Shown piece after piece: positions 56,640-64,000 of a stretch of DNA of 64,000 bases. This DNA is from Marinobacter santoriniensis NKSG1. Its GTDB lineage: Bacteria; Pseudomonadota; Gammaproteobacteria; Pseudomonadales; Oleiphilaceae. Both the position numbers and the translations under genes were made by a program. The notes beneath the pieces were generated by a model, which searched no databases, was not told the origin of the DNA, and saw only the letters and a list, made by a program, of their open reading frames with translations. The DNA is taken from positions 1 to 64,000 of the forward strand of contig NZ_APAT01000018.1 in NCBI RefSeq assembly GCF_000347775.1, in the 5' to 3' direction. Position 1 is the stretch's first letter. Each line of letters opens with the position of its first letter.

Positions 56640-56722
56640 AAACGACGGATTTCGCAGAAAACCTTGAACGAATCTTCATTATCCTTATCCTTAGAGGTCA
56701 ATGCTTTCGGAATCCGTCGTTT
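56640..56722. repeat. Long inverted repeat upstream of the betaine operon
   Basis: AAACGACGGATT (56640-56651) and AATCCGTCGTTT (56711-56722) are perfect 12-nt arms, extended inward by 3 bp with one G-U pair, separated by 53 nt of AT-rich sequence. The spacing recalls the four variable-arm elements, but the interior does not match their core. It lies 115 bp before proX in a 279-bp gap that otherwise shows no clear feature; it may be an operator pair or an mRNA leader hairpin. Confidence 0.5.
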
Positions 56723-56837
56723 TGAACAACGTACTCGAAGCCTTGTCGTATCCCCTCGCTTTCAATCCATCAGGATTGCTTGTCCGTAATTTTCTGAAAC
56801 TTTTCAATACCTCACCAACCGAACAGGAGAAGTGACC

Positions 56838-57809
56838 ATGAAAAAGTTTACTTCCGCGGCCCTGCTGTGCGCAGCCGCTCTTCCCGGATTCGCCCACGCC
56901 AGTGACTGTGGCGAAGTCTCCATCACCGAGATGAACTGGGCTTCCGCAGCCGTCGTGACCAACACGGCCAAATTCATCATGGAACAGGGTTACGGCTGCA
57001 AAGTATCTGTCGTGCCGTCTGATACCGTGCCTGCAGTGACCTCCGTCGCCGAAAACGGTGAACCGGACATCGTTACCGAGCTCTGGCTGAATTCCGCCGG
57101 TGAGGCCTATACGCGTCTGGAAGATCAGGGCAAGGTCGAGCGGCTGGGCAAGGTTCTGGATCCAGGCGGTGTCGAGGGCTGGTGGATTCCCACCTATCTG
57201 GCCGAGGAACATCCGGAGCTTAAAACCATTGAAGGCGTGATGGCGCACCCTGAGTGGGTCGGCGGCACGTTCAACAACTGCCCGGATGGCTGGGGCTGTC
57301 GCGTGGTCAATGACAACCTGATCCGCGCTCTGGATCTGGAATCCTCAGGCCTCAAGGTGTTCAACCACGGCTCCGGTGAAACCCTCGCCACCTCCATGGC
57401 CTCTGCGGTTCAGGACCACAAGCCCTGGTTCGGCTACTACTGGGGGCCGACCGTACCGCTGGGCAAGTACGACATGACCCGCGTCAAAATCGGCGACATC
57501 AAGCCAAAGGTCCACAAGGCGAACCAGACCCCGGACAATCCGAACCCGGGCGTGTCCGACTTCCCGGCAGCGCCGGTACTGACCTCGGTCACGACCACTT
57601 TCAAGAAGCAGCATCCTGAAGTGGCCGACATGCTCAGCAAGATGACCTTCAAGACCGAAACCATGAGCGGTATCCTTGCATGGAAGAGTGAGAATAACGC
57701 GTCGGCTGAAGAGGCCACGGTCCACTTCCTGAGCAACAACCCGGACGTCTGGTCCGGCTGGCTGAACGATTCTGCCAGAAAGAATCTGTCCAGCCTGCTC
57801 AACAAGTAA
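56838..57809 (+). CDS. proX: Glycine betaine/proline-type ABC substrate-binding protein
   Basis: A 323-residue periplasmic binding protein of the OpuAC/ProX family, with signal peptide ending LPGFAHAS. SITEMNWASAAVVTN is the family N-terminus, and aromatic-rich segments GGVEGWWIPTYL and PWFGYYWGPTVPLG are candidates for the Trp/Tyr cage that holds quaternary ammonium groups. Betaine, choline or carnitine are likely ligands. AGGAG lies upstream of ATG 56838. It heads proX-proW-proV and is separated from the permease by hairpins, as in the TRAP operon. Confidence 0.85.
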   Translation: MKKFTSAALLCAAALPGFAHASDCGEVSITEMNWASAAVVTNTAKFIMEQGYGCKVSVVPSDTVPAVTSVAENGEPDIVTELWLNSAGEAYTRLEDQGKVERLGKVLDPGGVEGWWIPTYLAEEHPELKTIEGVMAHPEWVGGTFNNCPDGWGCRVVNDNLIRALDLESSGLKVFNHGSGETLATSMASAVQDHKPWFGYYWGPTVPLGKYDMTRVKIGDIKPKVHKANQTPDNPNPGVSDFPAAPVLTSVTTTFKKQHPEVADMLSKMTFKTETMSGILAWKSENNASAEEATVHFLSNNPDVWSGWLNDSARKNLSSLLNK

Positions 57810-57828
57810 CGAGCCAACCCTCCCAGCC

Positions 57829-57897
57829 AGGGTGGTGGCTGCCGGCCGCCACCCTCTAACCTATCCATCGACCGTTCGCCCCTCGTCCGGTCGATGG
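57829..57897 (+). other. Two hairpins between proX and proW
   Basis: AGGGTGG (57829-57835) pairs with CCACCCT around a 13-nt loop. Further on CCATCGACCG (57865-57874) and CGGTCGATGG (57888-57897) form a perfect 10-bp stem with a 13-nt loop. Neither has a T-run. They probably shield the 3' end of proX mRNA or attenuate read-through, so that the binding protein is made in excess. Confidence 0.55.
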
Positions 57898-57919
57898 TTC
57901 GACGGGAATCAGAACAATC

Positions 57920-58957
57920 ATGGCTACCTACGATTTCGTATTTTCCGCCCTGGGGCTGGAAGACTGGTGTTCCCAGGGCCAAAGCAGCTCGCCCATGTCC
58001 ATGGCCCAGCTGCTGTCCAAAGCCAAAGGTGGAGACGGTACCGAAGTCACCTCCATCTGGGACCTGCCGTTCCCATCCCTGGATGCGCTACACAAATCCT
58101 GTTCAGCCTGGCCACAGTCCCGCGATCTGACCAAGGGCCTCGAAGACGGGTTTCTGCAGATCAAGGACAATCTGAGCCTGGTGCTTGATCCGATCACCCA
58201 ACCACTGAGCTGGTCTCTGGACGGCGCGCTCTACACGATGCTGCACACGCCCTGGTGGATCGTTATCCCGGTCCTGCTCGCCGTGGTCTTTTTTGTCACC
58301 AAGTCATGGAAGCTGGTGTCCTTCGTTGCCGGCAGCATCGTCCTGCTCGCTTTCATCGACTATTACGATTATGCGATGCAGACGCTCTCTATTATTTTCG
58401 TCTGCGCGTTCCTGTGCGTATTGGTGGGTGTCCCGATAGGGATAGCGATGTCCCGCAGTGATGTTATGCAGCGCATGACCATTCCAATACTGGACATGCT
58501 GCAGACGTTGCCTCCGTTTGTTTACCTGATCCCGCTGATTTTCCTGTTCAGCGTGACCGAATCCAAGCTTTACGGCATCGCCATCATTCTCTATGCCATC
58601 GTGCCGGTCATCCGGCTGACCAACCTCGGTATCCGACTGGTGGACAAAGAGGTCATCGAAGCCGCCGATGCCTTCGGCATGACGCCCTGGCAAAAGCTCT
58701 ACAAGGTCCAGATCCCCCTGGCACTGCCCAACATCATGGCTGGTGTGAACCAGACCATCATGATGAGCCTGGCCATGGTCGTCATCGCGTCACTGGTATC
58801 CGCTCCGGGCCTGGGCGTACTCGTATTGAAAGGCATCCGGAATCTGGAATTGGGTGTTGGCCTGGTGTCCGGCCTCGGTATCGTGATTCTGGCGGTTATC
58901 CTTGATCGGGTTACCAAAGCTTCCCTGGCGCGTATCAACGCGGCACAGAAACAGTGA
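57920..58957 (+). CDS. proW: Glycine betaine/proline-type ABC permease
   Basis: A 345-residue inner membrane subunit with an N-terminal hydrophilic extension of about 110 residues and six hydrophobic segments. The EAA loop is EAADAFGMTPWQKLYKVQIP (about residue 240), the contact with the ATPase. It fits the ProW family. It follows proX by 110 bp and precedes proV by 9 bp. Confidence 0.9.
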   Translation: MATYDFVFSALGLEDWCSQGQSSSPMSMAQLLSKAKGGDGTEVTSIWDLPFPSLDALHKSCSAWPQSRDLTKGLEDGFLQIKDNLSLVLDPITQPLSWSLDGALYTMLHTPWWIVIPVLLAVVFFVTKSWKLVSFVAGSIVLLAFIDYYDYAMQTLSIIFVCAFLCVLVGVPIGIAMSRSDVMQRMTIPILDMLQTLPPFVYLIPLIFLFSVTESKLYGIAIILYAIVPVIRLTNLGIRLVDKEVIEAADAFGMTPWQKLYKVQIPLALPNIMAGVNQTIMMSLAMVVIASLVSAPGLGVLVLKGIRNLELGVGLVSGLGIVILAVILDRVTKASLARINAAQKQ

Positions 58958-58966
58958 GGACGCCCC

Positions 58967-60025
58967 GTGACTTCTGATGTAAAGATTTCTATCAAGAATC
59001 TGTACAAGATCTTCGGTCCGACACCCGACGTTGCCCTGGAGTATGTGCGCCGGGGTATGGGCAAGGCCGAACTGCTGGAAAAGCACAACCACGTTCTTGG
59101 CCTGCGGGACATTAACGTCGACATGCACGATGGCGAAATCACCGTCATCATGGGCCTCTCAGGCTCGGGCAAGTCGACGCTGATCCGCCATCTCAACCGG
59201 CTGATTGAGCCGACCGCCGGAGAAATCCGCGTGGATGGGGAGGACGTTCTTTCCTTTAACGAAAACCAGTTGCGCGAGCTACGGCGCAAGAAAATGTCCA
59301 TGGTGTTCCAGAAATTTGCGTTGCTGCCCCATCGCACCGTCCTGGAAAACGCAGGTATGGCCATGGACGTCAGCGGAGTCTCCACCGCCGACTTCGAGCA
59401 TGAAGCCCGAAAATGGCTCGCGCGAGTGGGGCTGGAAGGCAACGAGCACCAGTATCCGCATCAACTCTCCGGGGGCATGCAGCAACGGGTTGGCATCGCC
59501 CGGGCGCTGGTCTCGAACTCGCCGATCATGCTGATGGACGAGGCCTTCTCTGCCCTGGACCCGTTGATCCGCTCCGACATGCAGGATCTTCTGCTTGAGC
59601 TTCAGGAAGAGCTCAAGAAAACCATTGTCTTCATCACCCACGATCTGGATGAGGCTCTGAAACTCGCGGACCACCTTGTCATTCTTAAGGACGGCGAAGT
59701 CGTGCAGCAGGGTGACCCCCAGGACATCCTGCTGAATCCCGGGGATCCCTACATTGTGGACTTCATTTCCGACATCAACCGGGCCCGGGTACTGCGTGTC
59801 CGATCGGTGATGAAAGAGCCCAGCGGCGACGCACAGGACTATGCCGGCGATATCTCCGAGAAGGACAATCTGGAGTCCGTGCTATCCCTGTCCGGCGGTG
59901 ACACCAATCTGACCTTCCGGGTCGTGCGGGATGGCGAAACGGTCGGCGATCTGAGCATGAAAGAACTCACCCGGGCCCTGGTGCCCCTGGCGGCAGCCTC
60001 GGAGTCCCGCCAAAAGGGCCGATAA
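58967..60025 (+). CDS. proV: Glycine betaine/proline-type ABC ATPase
   Basis: A 352-residue ATPase with Walker A GLSGSGKST (about residue 60), signature LSGGMQQRVGIARAL, Walker B IMLMDEAFSALDP and the switch His in FITHDLDEAL. A C-terminal region of about 80 residues resembles a reduced CBS module, which in OpuA-type ATPases senses ionic strength; whether it works here is unclear. The start is a GTG with GAGGACG upstream. Confidence 0.92.
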   Translation: MTSDVKISIKNLYKIFGPTPDVALEYVRRGMGKAELLEKHNHVLGLRDINVDMHDGEITVIMGLSGSGKSTLIRHLNRLIEPTAGEIRVDGEDVLSFNENQLRELRRKKMSMVFQKFALLPHRTVLENAGMAMDVSGVSTADFEHEARKWLARVGLEGNEHQYPHQLSGGMQQRVGIARALVSNSPIMLMDEAFSALDPLIRSDMQDLLLELQEELKKTIVFITHDLDEALKLADHLVILKDGEVVQQGDPQDILLNPGDPYIVDFISDINRARVLRVRSVMKEPSGDAQDYAGDISEKDNLESVLSLSGGDTNLTFRVVRDGETVGDLSMKELTRALVPLAAASESRQKGR

Positions 60026-60048
60026 CCAATCGGCAGGTTACAAATCCC

Positions 60049-60086
60049 CTCCGGGCGGCTATGCTTGAAGTATTCGCCGCCCGGAG
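60049..60086 (+). terminator. Hairpin after the betaine operon
   Basis: CTCCGGGCGGC (60049-60059) and GCCGCCCGGAG (60076-60086) form a perfect 11-bp stem with a 16-nt loop, 23 bp after the proV stop. The first T-run (CTTTT) comes 6 nt later, so it may be a weak terminator or a 3' end stabiliser. It also lies in the leader of the next gene. Confidence 0.5.
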
Positions 60087-60107
60087 TGTGGCTTTTGGTT
60101 CCTGCTC

Positions 60108-60956
60108 ATGTTCAAGCCCCTGGTTCTTTTTCTGCTTCTGCTGTGCACCGCCTGTTCTCCCAAGGACCCACCTGCCGCTGTACCCGAAACTCCGGAATCA
60201 GACACCGCACTGGCAGCGCCTGCCGCAAACGCTGCGGAAACACCCGACTCCCTCGTGGTACTGGCAGCCGATCCGTGGTGTCCTCACAATTGCGAAGCTG
60301 GCTCCGAAGCGGAAGGCTACATGGTCGACATTGCCAGAGAAGCCTTTGCTCGAGTAGGCGTGACCGTTCAGTACATCAACATGAGCTGGGCCCGGGCACT
60401 CTACCAGGCCGAGGCGGGGGACGTTGATGGCGTTATCGGCGCTTTCACCGGCGACGCCCCGGGCTTTCTGTTTCCGACTGAGCCAGCCGGCTATTCCCGG
60501 ATCGAGCTGTTTACACACCCGGACAGCACCTGGATGTACACCGGTACCGGATCCCTCCGGGACCAGACACTGCTGGCTATCAATGGTTATTCCTATTCGC
60601 CCGATCTTGATGCCTATATCAAGGCCCATCAGGACGAGCCGGAACGAATCCTGATCCTGTCAGGGCCCTCGCCGCTGAATCGTGCCATTCAACTGGTCTG
60701 GGAACGGCGGACGGATGTGTTTCCGGAAGACCGGGAAGTGATGAACTGGACCATGAGGGAACGCCCGGCCGAGACGCGCCTTCGGAGTGCGGGTCCGCTA
60801 TATGAGTCTCCGATATACGTCGCATTTTCCCCTCACAAAGCGACCGCCCAAAAACGGGCAGAGCAGCTCTCCGAGGGTATTCGTGCTCTGAAGGCGTCCG
60901 GTCGATTTGATCAGATCGTAGCTCGCTACGGTATAGAACCATCCGAACTCCGATGA
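60108..60956 (+). CDS. Amino-acid-binding-protein-like lipoprotein
   Basis: A 282-residue lipoprotein: signal peptide with lipobox LCTACS (Cys about residue 16), a Pro/Ala-rich linker (residues 20-50), then a bacterial extracellular solute-binding domain of family 3 (DSLVVLAADPWCPHNCEAGS, GYMVDIAREAFARVGVTVQY, WARALYQAEAGDVDGVIGAF). It has no adjacent permease, so it may be a sensor domain or part of a transport system encoded elsewhere. Its 3' end overlaps the convergent MliC-META gene by 31 bp. Confidence 0.78.
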   Translation: MFKPLVLFLLLLCTACSPKDPPAAVPETPESDTALAAPAANAAETPDSLVVLAADPWCPHNCEAGSEAEGYMVDIAREAFARVGVTVQYINMSWARALYQAEAGDVDGVIGAFTGDAPGFLFPTEPAGYSRIELFTHPDSTWMYTGTGSLRDQTLLAINGYSYSPDLDAYIKAHQDEPERILILSGPSPLNRAIQLVWERRTDVFPEDREVMNWTMRERPAETRLRSAGPLYESPIYVAFSPHKATAQKRAEQLSEGIRALKASGRFDQIVARYGIEPSELR

Positions 60957-61897
60957 GCGACAATAGCCCGACCATCAGGCGCCAGCAACCTGAGCTCACC
61001 GCGCGTTCCGATGCGGAACCGGTTTACCTGACCCAGCAATTCCTGAAAACGATGCGCCTGGTTCATGAGCGATGGCGCACACGCCATTCGTGTCGATGCG
61101 AGTGAGCCGAGCGTCAGCCCCTCACCCGTCAGATGGTAGCGTCCGGTATAGCGGTTGCAGGAGGACCTTCCCGCGACCCGGTGTTGGTCAAGAAACCGGA
61201 CAGTCACCCGGGTCCGGTCCATAACAGGGCTTCCATCGATTGTCTCGACGACCCAGTCCACGCCTCGTAACAGGCGTTCGGGATCGCCGCCACAGCCCTC
61301 GAAAGCCTCGCCATTAATGGTCAGGTGCGCCTGCACCGGATACTGGCTCCCGGACATGGTGTCGTTACAGAGCTGCCGGGCAACGCTGAGTTTCACCCGG
61401 ACACCGGAACCTTCAGCGACAAACGTCCTGCCATGGCGACCCGATTGCTCGAGTTCCGCGTCCAGACGCAACGGGGTCGTCGATTCATAGGGTCGTTCAA
61501 GCGTCAACTGGCCCCCAGCCACCTGCACCCGCCAGAAGGGCTCGTTACCGCGGGCTTCAAACGGTTCTTCAATGGCACCAGGTTCCAGACACTCGGGGTA
61601 ACGCTCGCCATCAATGGTCAGCGACGCTCGCTCGCCCTTGCTCCAGAACCGGGTGTTCGGGTTATCCGGGGCCGCATAAAGCGCTCCGGACGCGCTCTCC
61701 ACAGGCTTGAGCAGCAGGCGCTGATCCGCAAAATCGATGCCCAGCAATCCTGCATCGGTTTCTGCGACACGAATATCCAGCTGACCACAGCTATAGGTAT
61801 TCGATGACGACTTTTCCGGCATGAGTGATGCGCAGGCGACAAGCGCAAGAGCCGCGGCAAAAACGCACGCGGTACGGAGAGTTCGAAGGCATTGCAT
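60926..61897 (-). CDS. MliC-META domain lipoprotein
   Basis: A 323-residue lipoprotein (lipobox LVACAS). Domains in order: MliC-like lysozyme-inhibitor domain (about residues 33-105, with YSCGQLDIRV, VESASGALYA, FWSKGERASLTI and YPECLEP), a middle domain starting FEARGNEPFWRVQVAGGQL of a type common in HslJ-like proteins, and a C-terminal META domain (about 215-315, VDWVVETIDGSPV, GRSSCNRYTGRY, ASTRMACAP). Lysozyme resistance or envelope stress protection is a reasonable family-based guess. The ATG at 61897 gives the signal peptide; the frame extends 18 codons upstream without support. Confidence 0.82.
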   Translation of the reverse strand: MQCLRTLRTACVFAAALALVACASLMPEKSSSNTYSCGQLDIRVAETDAGLLGIDFADQRLLLKPVESASGALYAAPDNPNTRFWSKGERASLTIDGERYPECLEPGAIEEPFEARGNEPFWRVQVAGGQLTLERPYESTTPLRLDAELEQSGRHGRTFVAEGSGVRVKLSVARQLCNDTMSGSQYPVQAHLTINGEAFEGCGGDPERLLRGVDWVVETIDGSPVMDRTRVTVRFLDQHRVAGRSSCNRYTGRYHLTGEGLTLGSLASTRMACAPSLMNQAHRFQELLGQVNRFRIGTRGELRLLAPDGRAIVAHRSSDGSIP

Positions 61898-61967
61898 TTG
61901 GATATCCCTATCTCGATCGGTTAACGGCGCCAATTCTAGACAGGAATGCACAGGTGGGAAAGCGGAT

Positions 61968-61998
61968 AACCGGAGCCGCCAAAAAGGCGACTCCGGTT
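61968..61998 (-). terminator. Terminator-like hairpin after the PEP-CTERM gene
   Basis: The arms 61968-61980 and 61986-61998 form a 13-bp stem with one G-U pair and a five-base loop of T on the minus strand. No T-run follows, so it may act as a 3' stabiliser or Rho-assisted end between the PEP-CTERM gene and the MliC gene. Confidence 0.4.
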
Positions 61999-62010
61999 GG
62001 ACGGGGTTTG

Positions 62011-62910
62011 TCAGGATTTTTTACGACGGAATGCCAGACCGGTCAAACCCAGACCAAGCAACGCCAGGGTGCCTGGCTCCGGTACAGAGACCGGGGGCTG
62101 TTCGGTAATTTCCTGTACCTTGATATCCACAAAGGCCTTGGTGAACGAGGTAGCGTTATCACCGCCGCTGCGCAGGATGCCCAGATCCCAGCCGGCACCG
62201 CCGGATTGCAACGCCAGGTCAACGTAGTCTGATTCAGTGGTTCCATAGCCGGAGCCAATCACACCCAGACCTTCACATTCGGTATAACCACCGGAACCAT
62301 CGGCCTCGAAGCCGTTTTTAGCGCTGTCTACACCGATCGCCCCGGATGGCGCACCACACCCAAAGGAGTTATCAACGACGACATTCAACAGGGCATTGAG
62401 GCGGCTGAGTCCGGACAACAATCCCGTCTTGTTCAGGGCACCGTTGGTGTTATCCCGATCCTCATCGGTGACAAGGATGAAGTTCACCGCCGCGCCGGAT
62501 CGATAGGAAAGGTTGTTCAGGGCCCAGTCGATGGCGTTCCAGCCATCCTCCGTTCCCCCGCCCGTCGTCAGGGTTCCGGTGGCGGTCGAGAATTCAGTGG
62601 CACTGCCCCACTCCTGGACACCGGTAGTGCCTGCATCCATATCGTGGGGATTCGGAGGATAATGACTTCCGGATCCACCAAACCCAATCAGTGAGTAACG
62701 GTTGGCATCGGAGGTACCGACACCCTGCGCGGTCAGCCCGGATTCCAGGCCGGTGATCATGTTCCCCAGCCAGCTGTGCTCACCCGACATCGAGCCGGAT
62801 TCGTCCACCAGAAACACCACGTCCGCCGTGGTGGGTACCGCCACTGCCGGCGAACTCATCAAAACGGCGGCAGCCACACCGGCTGCGCCAGACATCCATC
62901 GCTTGTTCAT
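62011..62910 (-). CDS. PEP-CTERM von Willebrand factor A domain protein
   Basis: A 299-residue exported protein with a signal peptide ending SSPAVAVP, a von Willebrand A domain whose metal site is FLVDESGSMSG and TDEDRDNTNG, and a C-terminal sorting signal: Pro-Glu-Pro in VPEPGTLALLGLG, a hydrophobic stretch and the basic tail FRRKKS. It should be processed by an exosortase and displayed or released in exopolysaccharide. No exosortase gene is in the window. It is transcribed towards the MliC gene. Confidence 0.86.
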   Translation of the reverse strand: MNKRWMSGAAGVAAAVLMSSPAVAVPTTADVVFLVDESGSMSGEHSWLGNMITGLESGLTAQGVGTSDANRYSLIGFGGSGSHYPPNPHDMDAGTTGVQEWGSATEFSTATGTLTTGGGTEDGWNAIDWALNNLSYRSGAAVNFILVTDEDRDNTNGALNKTGLLSGLSRLNALLNVVVDNSFGCGAPSGAIGVDSAKNGFEADGSGGYTECEGLGVIGSGYGTTESDYVDLALQSGGAGWDLGILRSGGDNATSFTKAFVDIKVQEITEQPPVSVPEPGTLALLGLGLTGLAFRRKKS

Positions 62911-63246
62911 ACCTGAACTCCTTCTCTAAGGTTCAATTTGTTGCAATCATCAACTAAGCGGAAATCCTGCCAACCCGGATTTTTTTTCAAAACATCAATA
63001 AGTTGGAAACGTTTCCGAAAAATCGTATGCAAAATTCTGTAAAACACCTCGACACCCTGTAAACGATTGAAGACAAGCACTACCCCGAAAGTTGGCATCA
63101 ACGGACAAGCCCGGATGTGACCGGCATCCGGGTAGGATCTGGCGATGTCTCTACACTGGACCCGCTTTCCGCAGTAAAGAAGCACAATCCCTTACCGGCC
63201 TGCTAAAGGGCCGAGCCTCTATCCAAAAACAACGAAAGGCTGAATG
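62911..63246. other. Non-coding gap between divergent genes
   Basis: 336 bp with no credible coding frame. It holds the sigma-54-like site near 62956-62973 on the minus strand, an A8/T8 run at 62980-62988 and AT-rich sequence. A -10/-35 pair for the plus-strand hydrolase was not convincing. Confidence 0.6.
62956..62973 (-). promoter_or_regulatory. Predicted sigma-54 promoter of the PEP-CTERM gene
   Basis: On the minus strand TTGGCAGGATTTCCGCTT carries GG and GC 10 nt apart as sigma-54 requires, with TTGGCA close to the -24 consensus; the -12 box has CCGC in place of TTGC. The start would be near 62945, 35 nt before the gene. PEP-CTERM genes in other proteobacteria often have sigma-54 promoters with the PrsR activator. 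Confidence 0.4.
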
Positions 63247-64000
63247 ATGATGAAACAATCCCTCGTCAGGGCACTGATACCCTGCCTATTGCTTTTTCTG
63301 TTTATCCTCCCGGCGGATCGTGCCAGCGCCGGTGAATCGGCGCTCTTTCCGACCGCCTCGCTGGTCGCCGGGGTGCTGAACCAGCCGCTGTTTCCAGTCT
63401 CCGATGCCTACACCACCAACGACGACGTGGTGATCTACGCTGATGATGGCGTCAACCTGGAAGCCAATGTCTTTATCCCGACCTCCGGCCAATCCAGCTA
63501 TCCGGCCATCATCTTCGTGAACAGCTGGGGCCTGAACGAGTATGAATACCTGACCGCGGCCGGTCGGCTGGCCGAGCAGGGCTACATCGTCCTGAGCTAC
63601 AGCAGCCGCGGCTGGGGCAAATCCGGCGGCCTGATCAACACCGCCGGGCCGAAGGACATGACGGATTTCAGTGCCGTCGTGGACTGGCTGATCACGAACA
63701 CGCCCGTCGACCCTTCTGCCATTGGTGCAGCCGGCATTTCCTACGGTGCGGGGCTCAGCCTTCTCGGTGCCGCCCACGATCCCCGGGTCCGCGCTGTCGC
63801 GGCCATGAGCGGCTGGGGCAACCTGGCCGAGGCGCTGTATGGCCAACAAACCCCGCGGTTAGTTTGGGGCGAACTGCTGACCCTGACCGGCGAACTGATC
63901 GGGCATCCGGATCCGATCATCAATGAACTCTGGCAGAACATCCTCCACCAGCAGGACGTCGATACGACCATCGCCTGGGCCAACCGGCGTTCGCCGCTGT
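63247..64000 (+). CDS. CocE/NonD-like alpha/beta hydrolase, incomplete at window end
   Basis: The gene starts at one of three consecutive ATG codons; 63247 is preferred, with AAAGG 7 nt upstream. It runs off the window after 251 codons. A signal peptide (LLLFLFILPADRASA) is followed by an alpha/beta hydrolase domain with FVNSWGLNEYEYLT, SYSSRGWGKSGG and the nucleophile Ser in GAAGISYGAGLSLLG. Such proteins (X-Pro dipeptidyl peptidase S15 or CocE/NonD) hydrolyse amides or esters. It is divergent from the PEP-CTERM gene. The active-site acid and His are expected beyond the window end. Confidence 0.82.
   Translation, partial: MMKQSLVRALIPCLLLFLFILPADRASAGESALFPTASLVAGVLNQPLFPVSDAYTTNDDVVIYADDGVNLEANVFIPTSGQSSYPAIIFVNSWGLNEYEYLTAAGRLAEQGYIVLSYSSRGWGKSGGLINTAGPKDMTDFSAVVDWLITNTPVDPSAIGAAGISYGAGLSLLGAAHDPRVRAVAAMSGWGNLAEALYGQQTPRLVWGELLTLTGELIGHPDPIINELWQNILHQQDVDTTIAWANRRSPL

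Noticed and set aside
56640..56722. The proX upstream inverted repeat as a fifth member of the variable-arm family
   Set aside because: Core length is similar (53 nt), but the interior lacks both hairpins and shares no clear sequence with the four cores.

Overview
The window looks like a chromosomal segment of a marine, GC-rich gammaproteobacterium, most probably Marinobacter or a close relative. This rests on gene content and order: lptD-surA-pdxA-rsmA-apaH divergent from amgK-murU, rpe-gph followed by trpEGDC as in Pseudomonas-type genomes, a Pseudomonas-type isocitrate lyase of about 530 residues, and a TRAP dicarboxylate-type transporter. I could not run a database search, so the genus is an inference. 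There are no rRNA or tRNA genes, insertion sequences, prophage or CRISPR array.

Layout. 0-8 kb: isocitrate lyase, a DauA-like SulP transporter, a small ribbon-helix-helix protein, a ChaN-type lipoprotein, a macrodomain protein, a SIMPL protein, an O-GlcNAcase-like GH84 enzyme and a helical protein of unknown role. 8-11 kb: a TRAP operon behind a good sigma-54 promoter. 11-15.6 kb: a cyclopropane fatty acid synthase coupled to a geranylgeranyl-reductase-like flavoprotein, a frameshifted porin and Dps. 15.7-19.4 kb: a dihydrolipoyl-dehydrogenase-like enzyme, a LysE exporter and DAHP synthase, the last preceded by an aromatic-rich leader peptide and an intrinsic terminator. 19.4-25.7 kb: a NolW-like protein, an RND efflux pair and an AraC regulator. 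25.8-29.8 kb: a PAS-GGDEF-EAL protein divergent from an Aer-like chemoreceptor, then a DUF3301 gene. 29.9-33.5 kb: a PstS-OmpA fusion, an aminotransferase and an inositol-phosphatase-family enzyme. 33.5-47.6 kb: slmA, thiSG, the lptD cluster, amgK-murU, a J-domain protein, a DUF3530 protein, rpe and gph. 47.6-52.1 kb: trp operon with its leader peptide. 52.1-64 kb: DUF4202, a diguanylate cyclase gene broken by an in-frame stop, GST, hydrolase, M14 peptidase, a glycine-betaine-type ABC operon, lipoproteins including an MliC-META fusion, a PEP-CTERM von Willebrand protein and the 5' part of a CocE-like hydrolase.

The least expected structure is a family of four interspersed elements (33.57, 33.77, 51.01 and 51.98 kb). 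Each has a related 53-56 nt core that folds into two small hairpins, enclosed by long inverted arms. The arms are complementary within each copy but differ between copies. Two copies lie between convergent genes, one sits inside the trp operon between trpD and trpC, and one lies after trpC.

Functionally the window is mostly housekeeping: aromatic amino acid synthesis (DAHP synthase, trpEGDC), outer membrane biogenesis (lptD, surA), cell-wall recycling (amgK, murU), vitamin synthesis (thiS, thiG, pdxA) and osmolyte and carboxylate uptake, with c-di-GMP and chemotaxis signalling genes between. Two genes appear disrupted (the porin and one diguanylate cyclase). Both could be real mutations or sequence errors.
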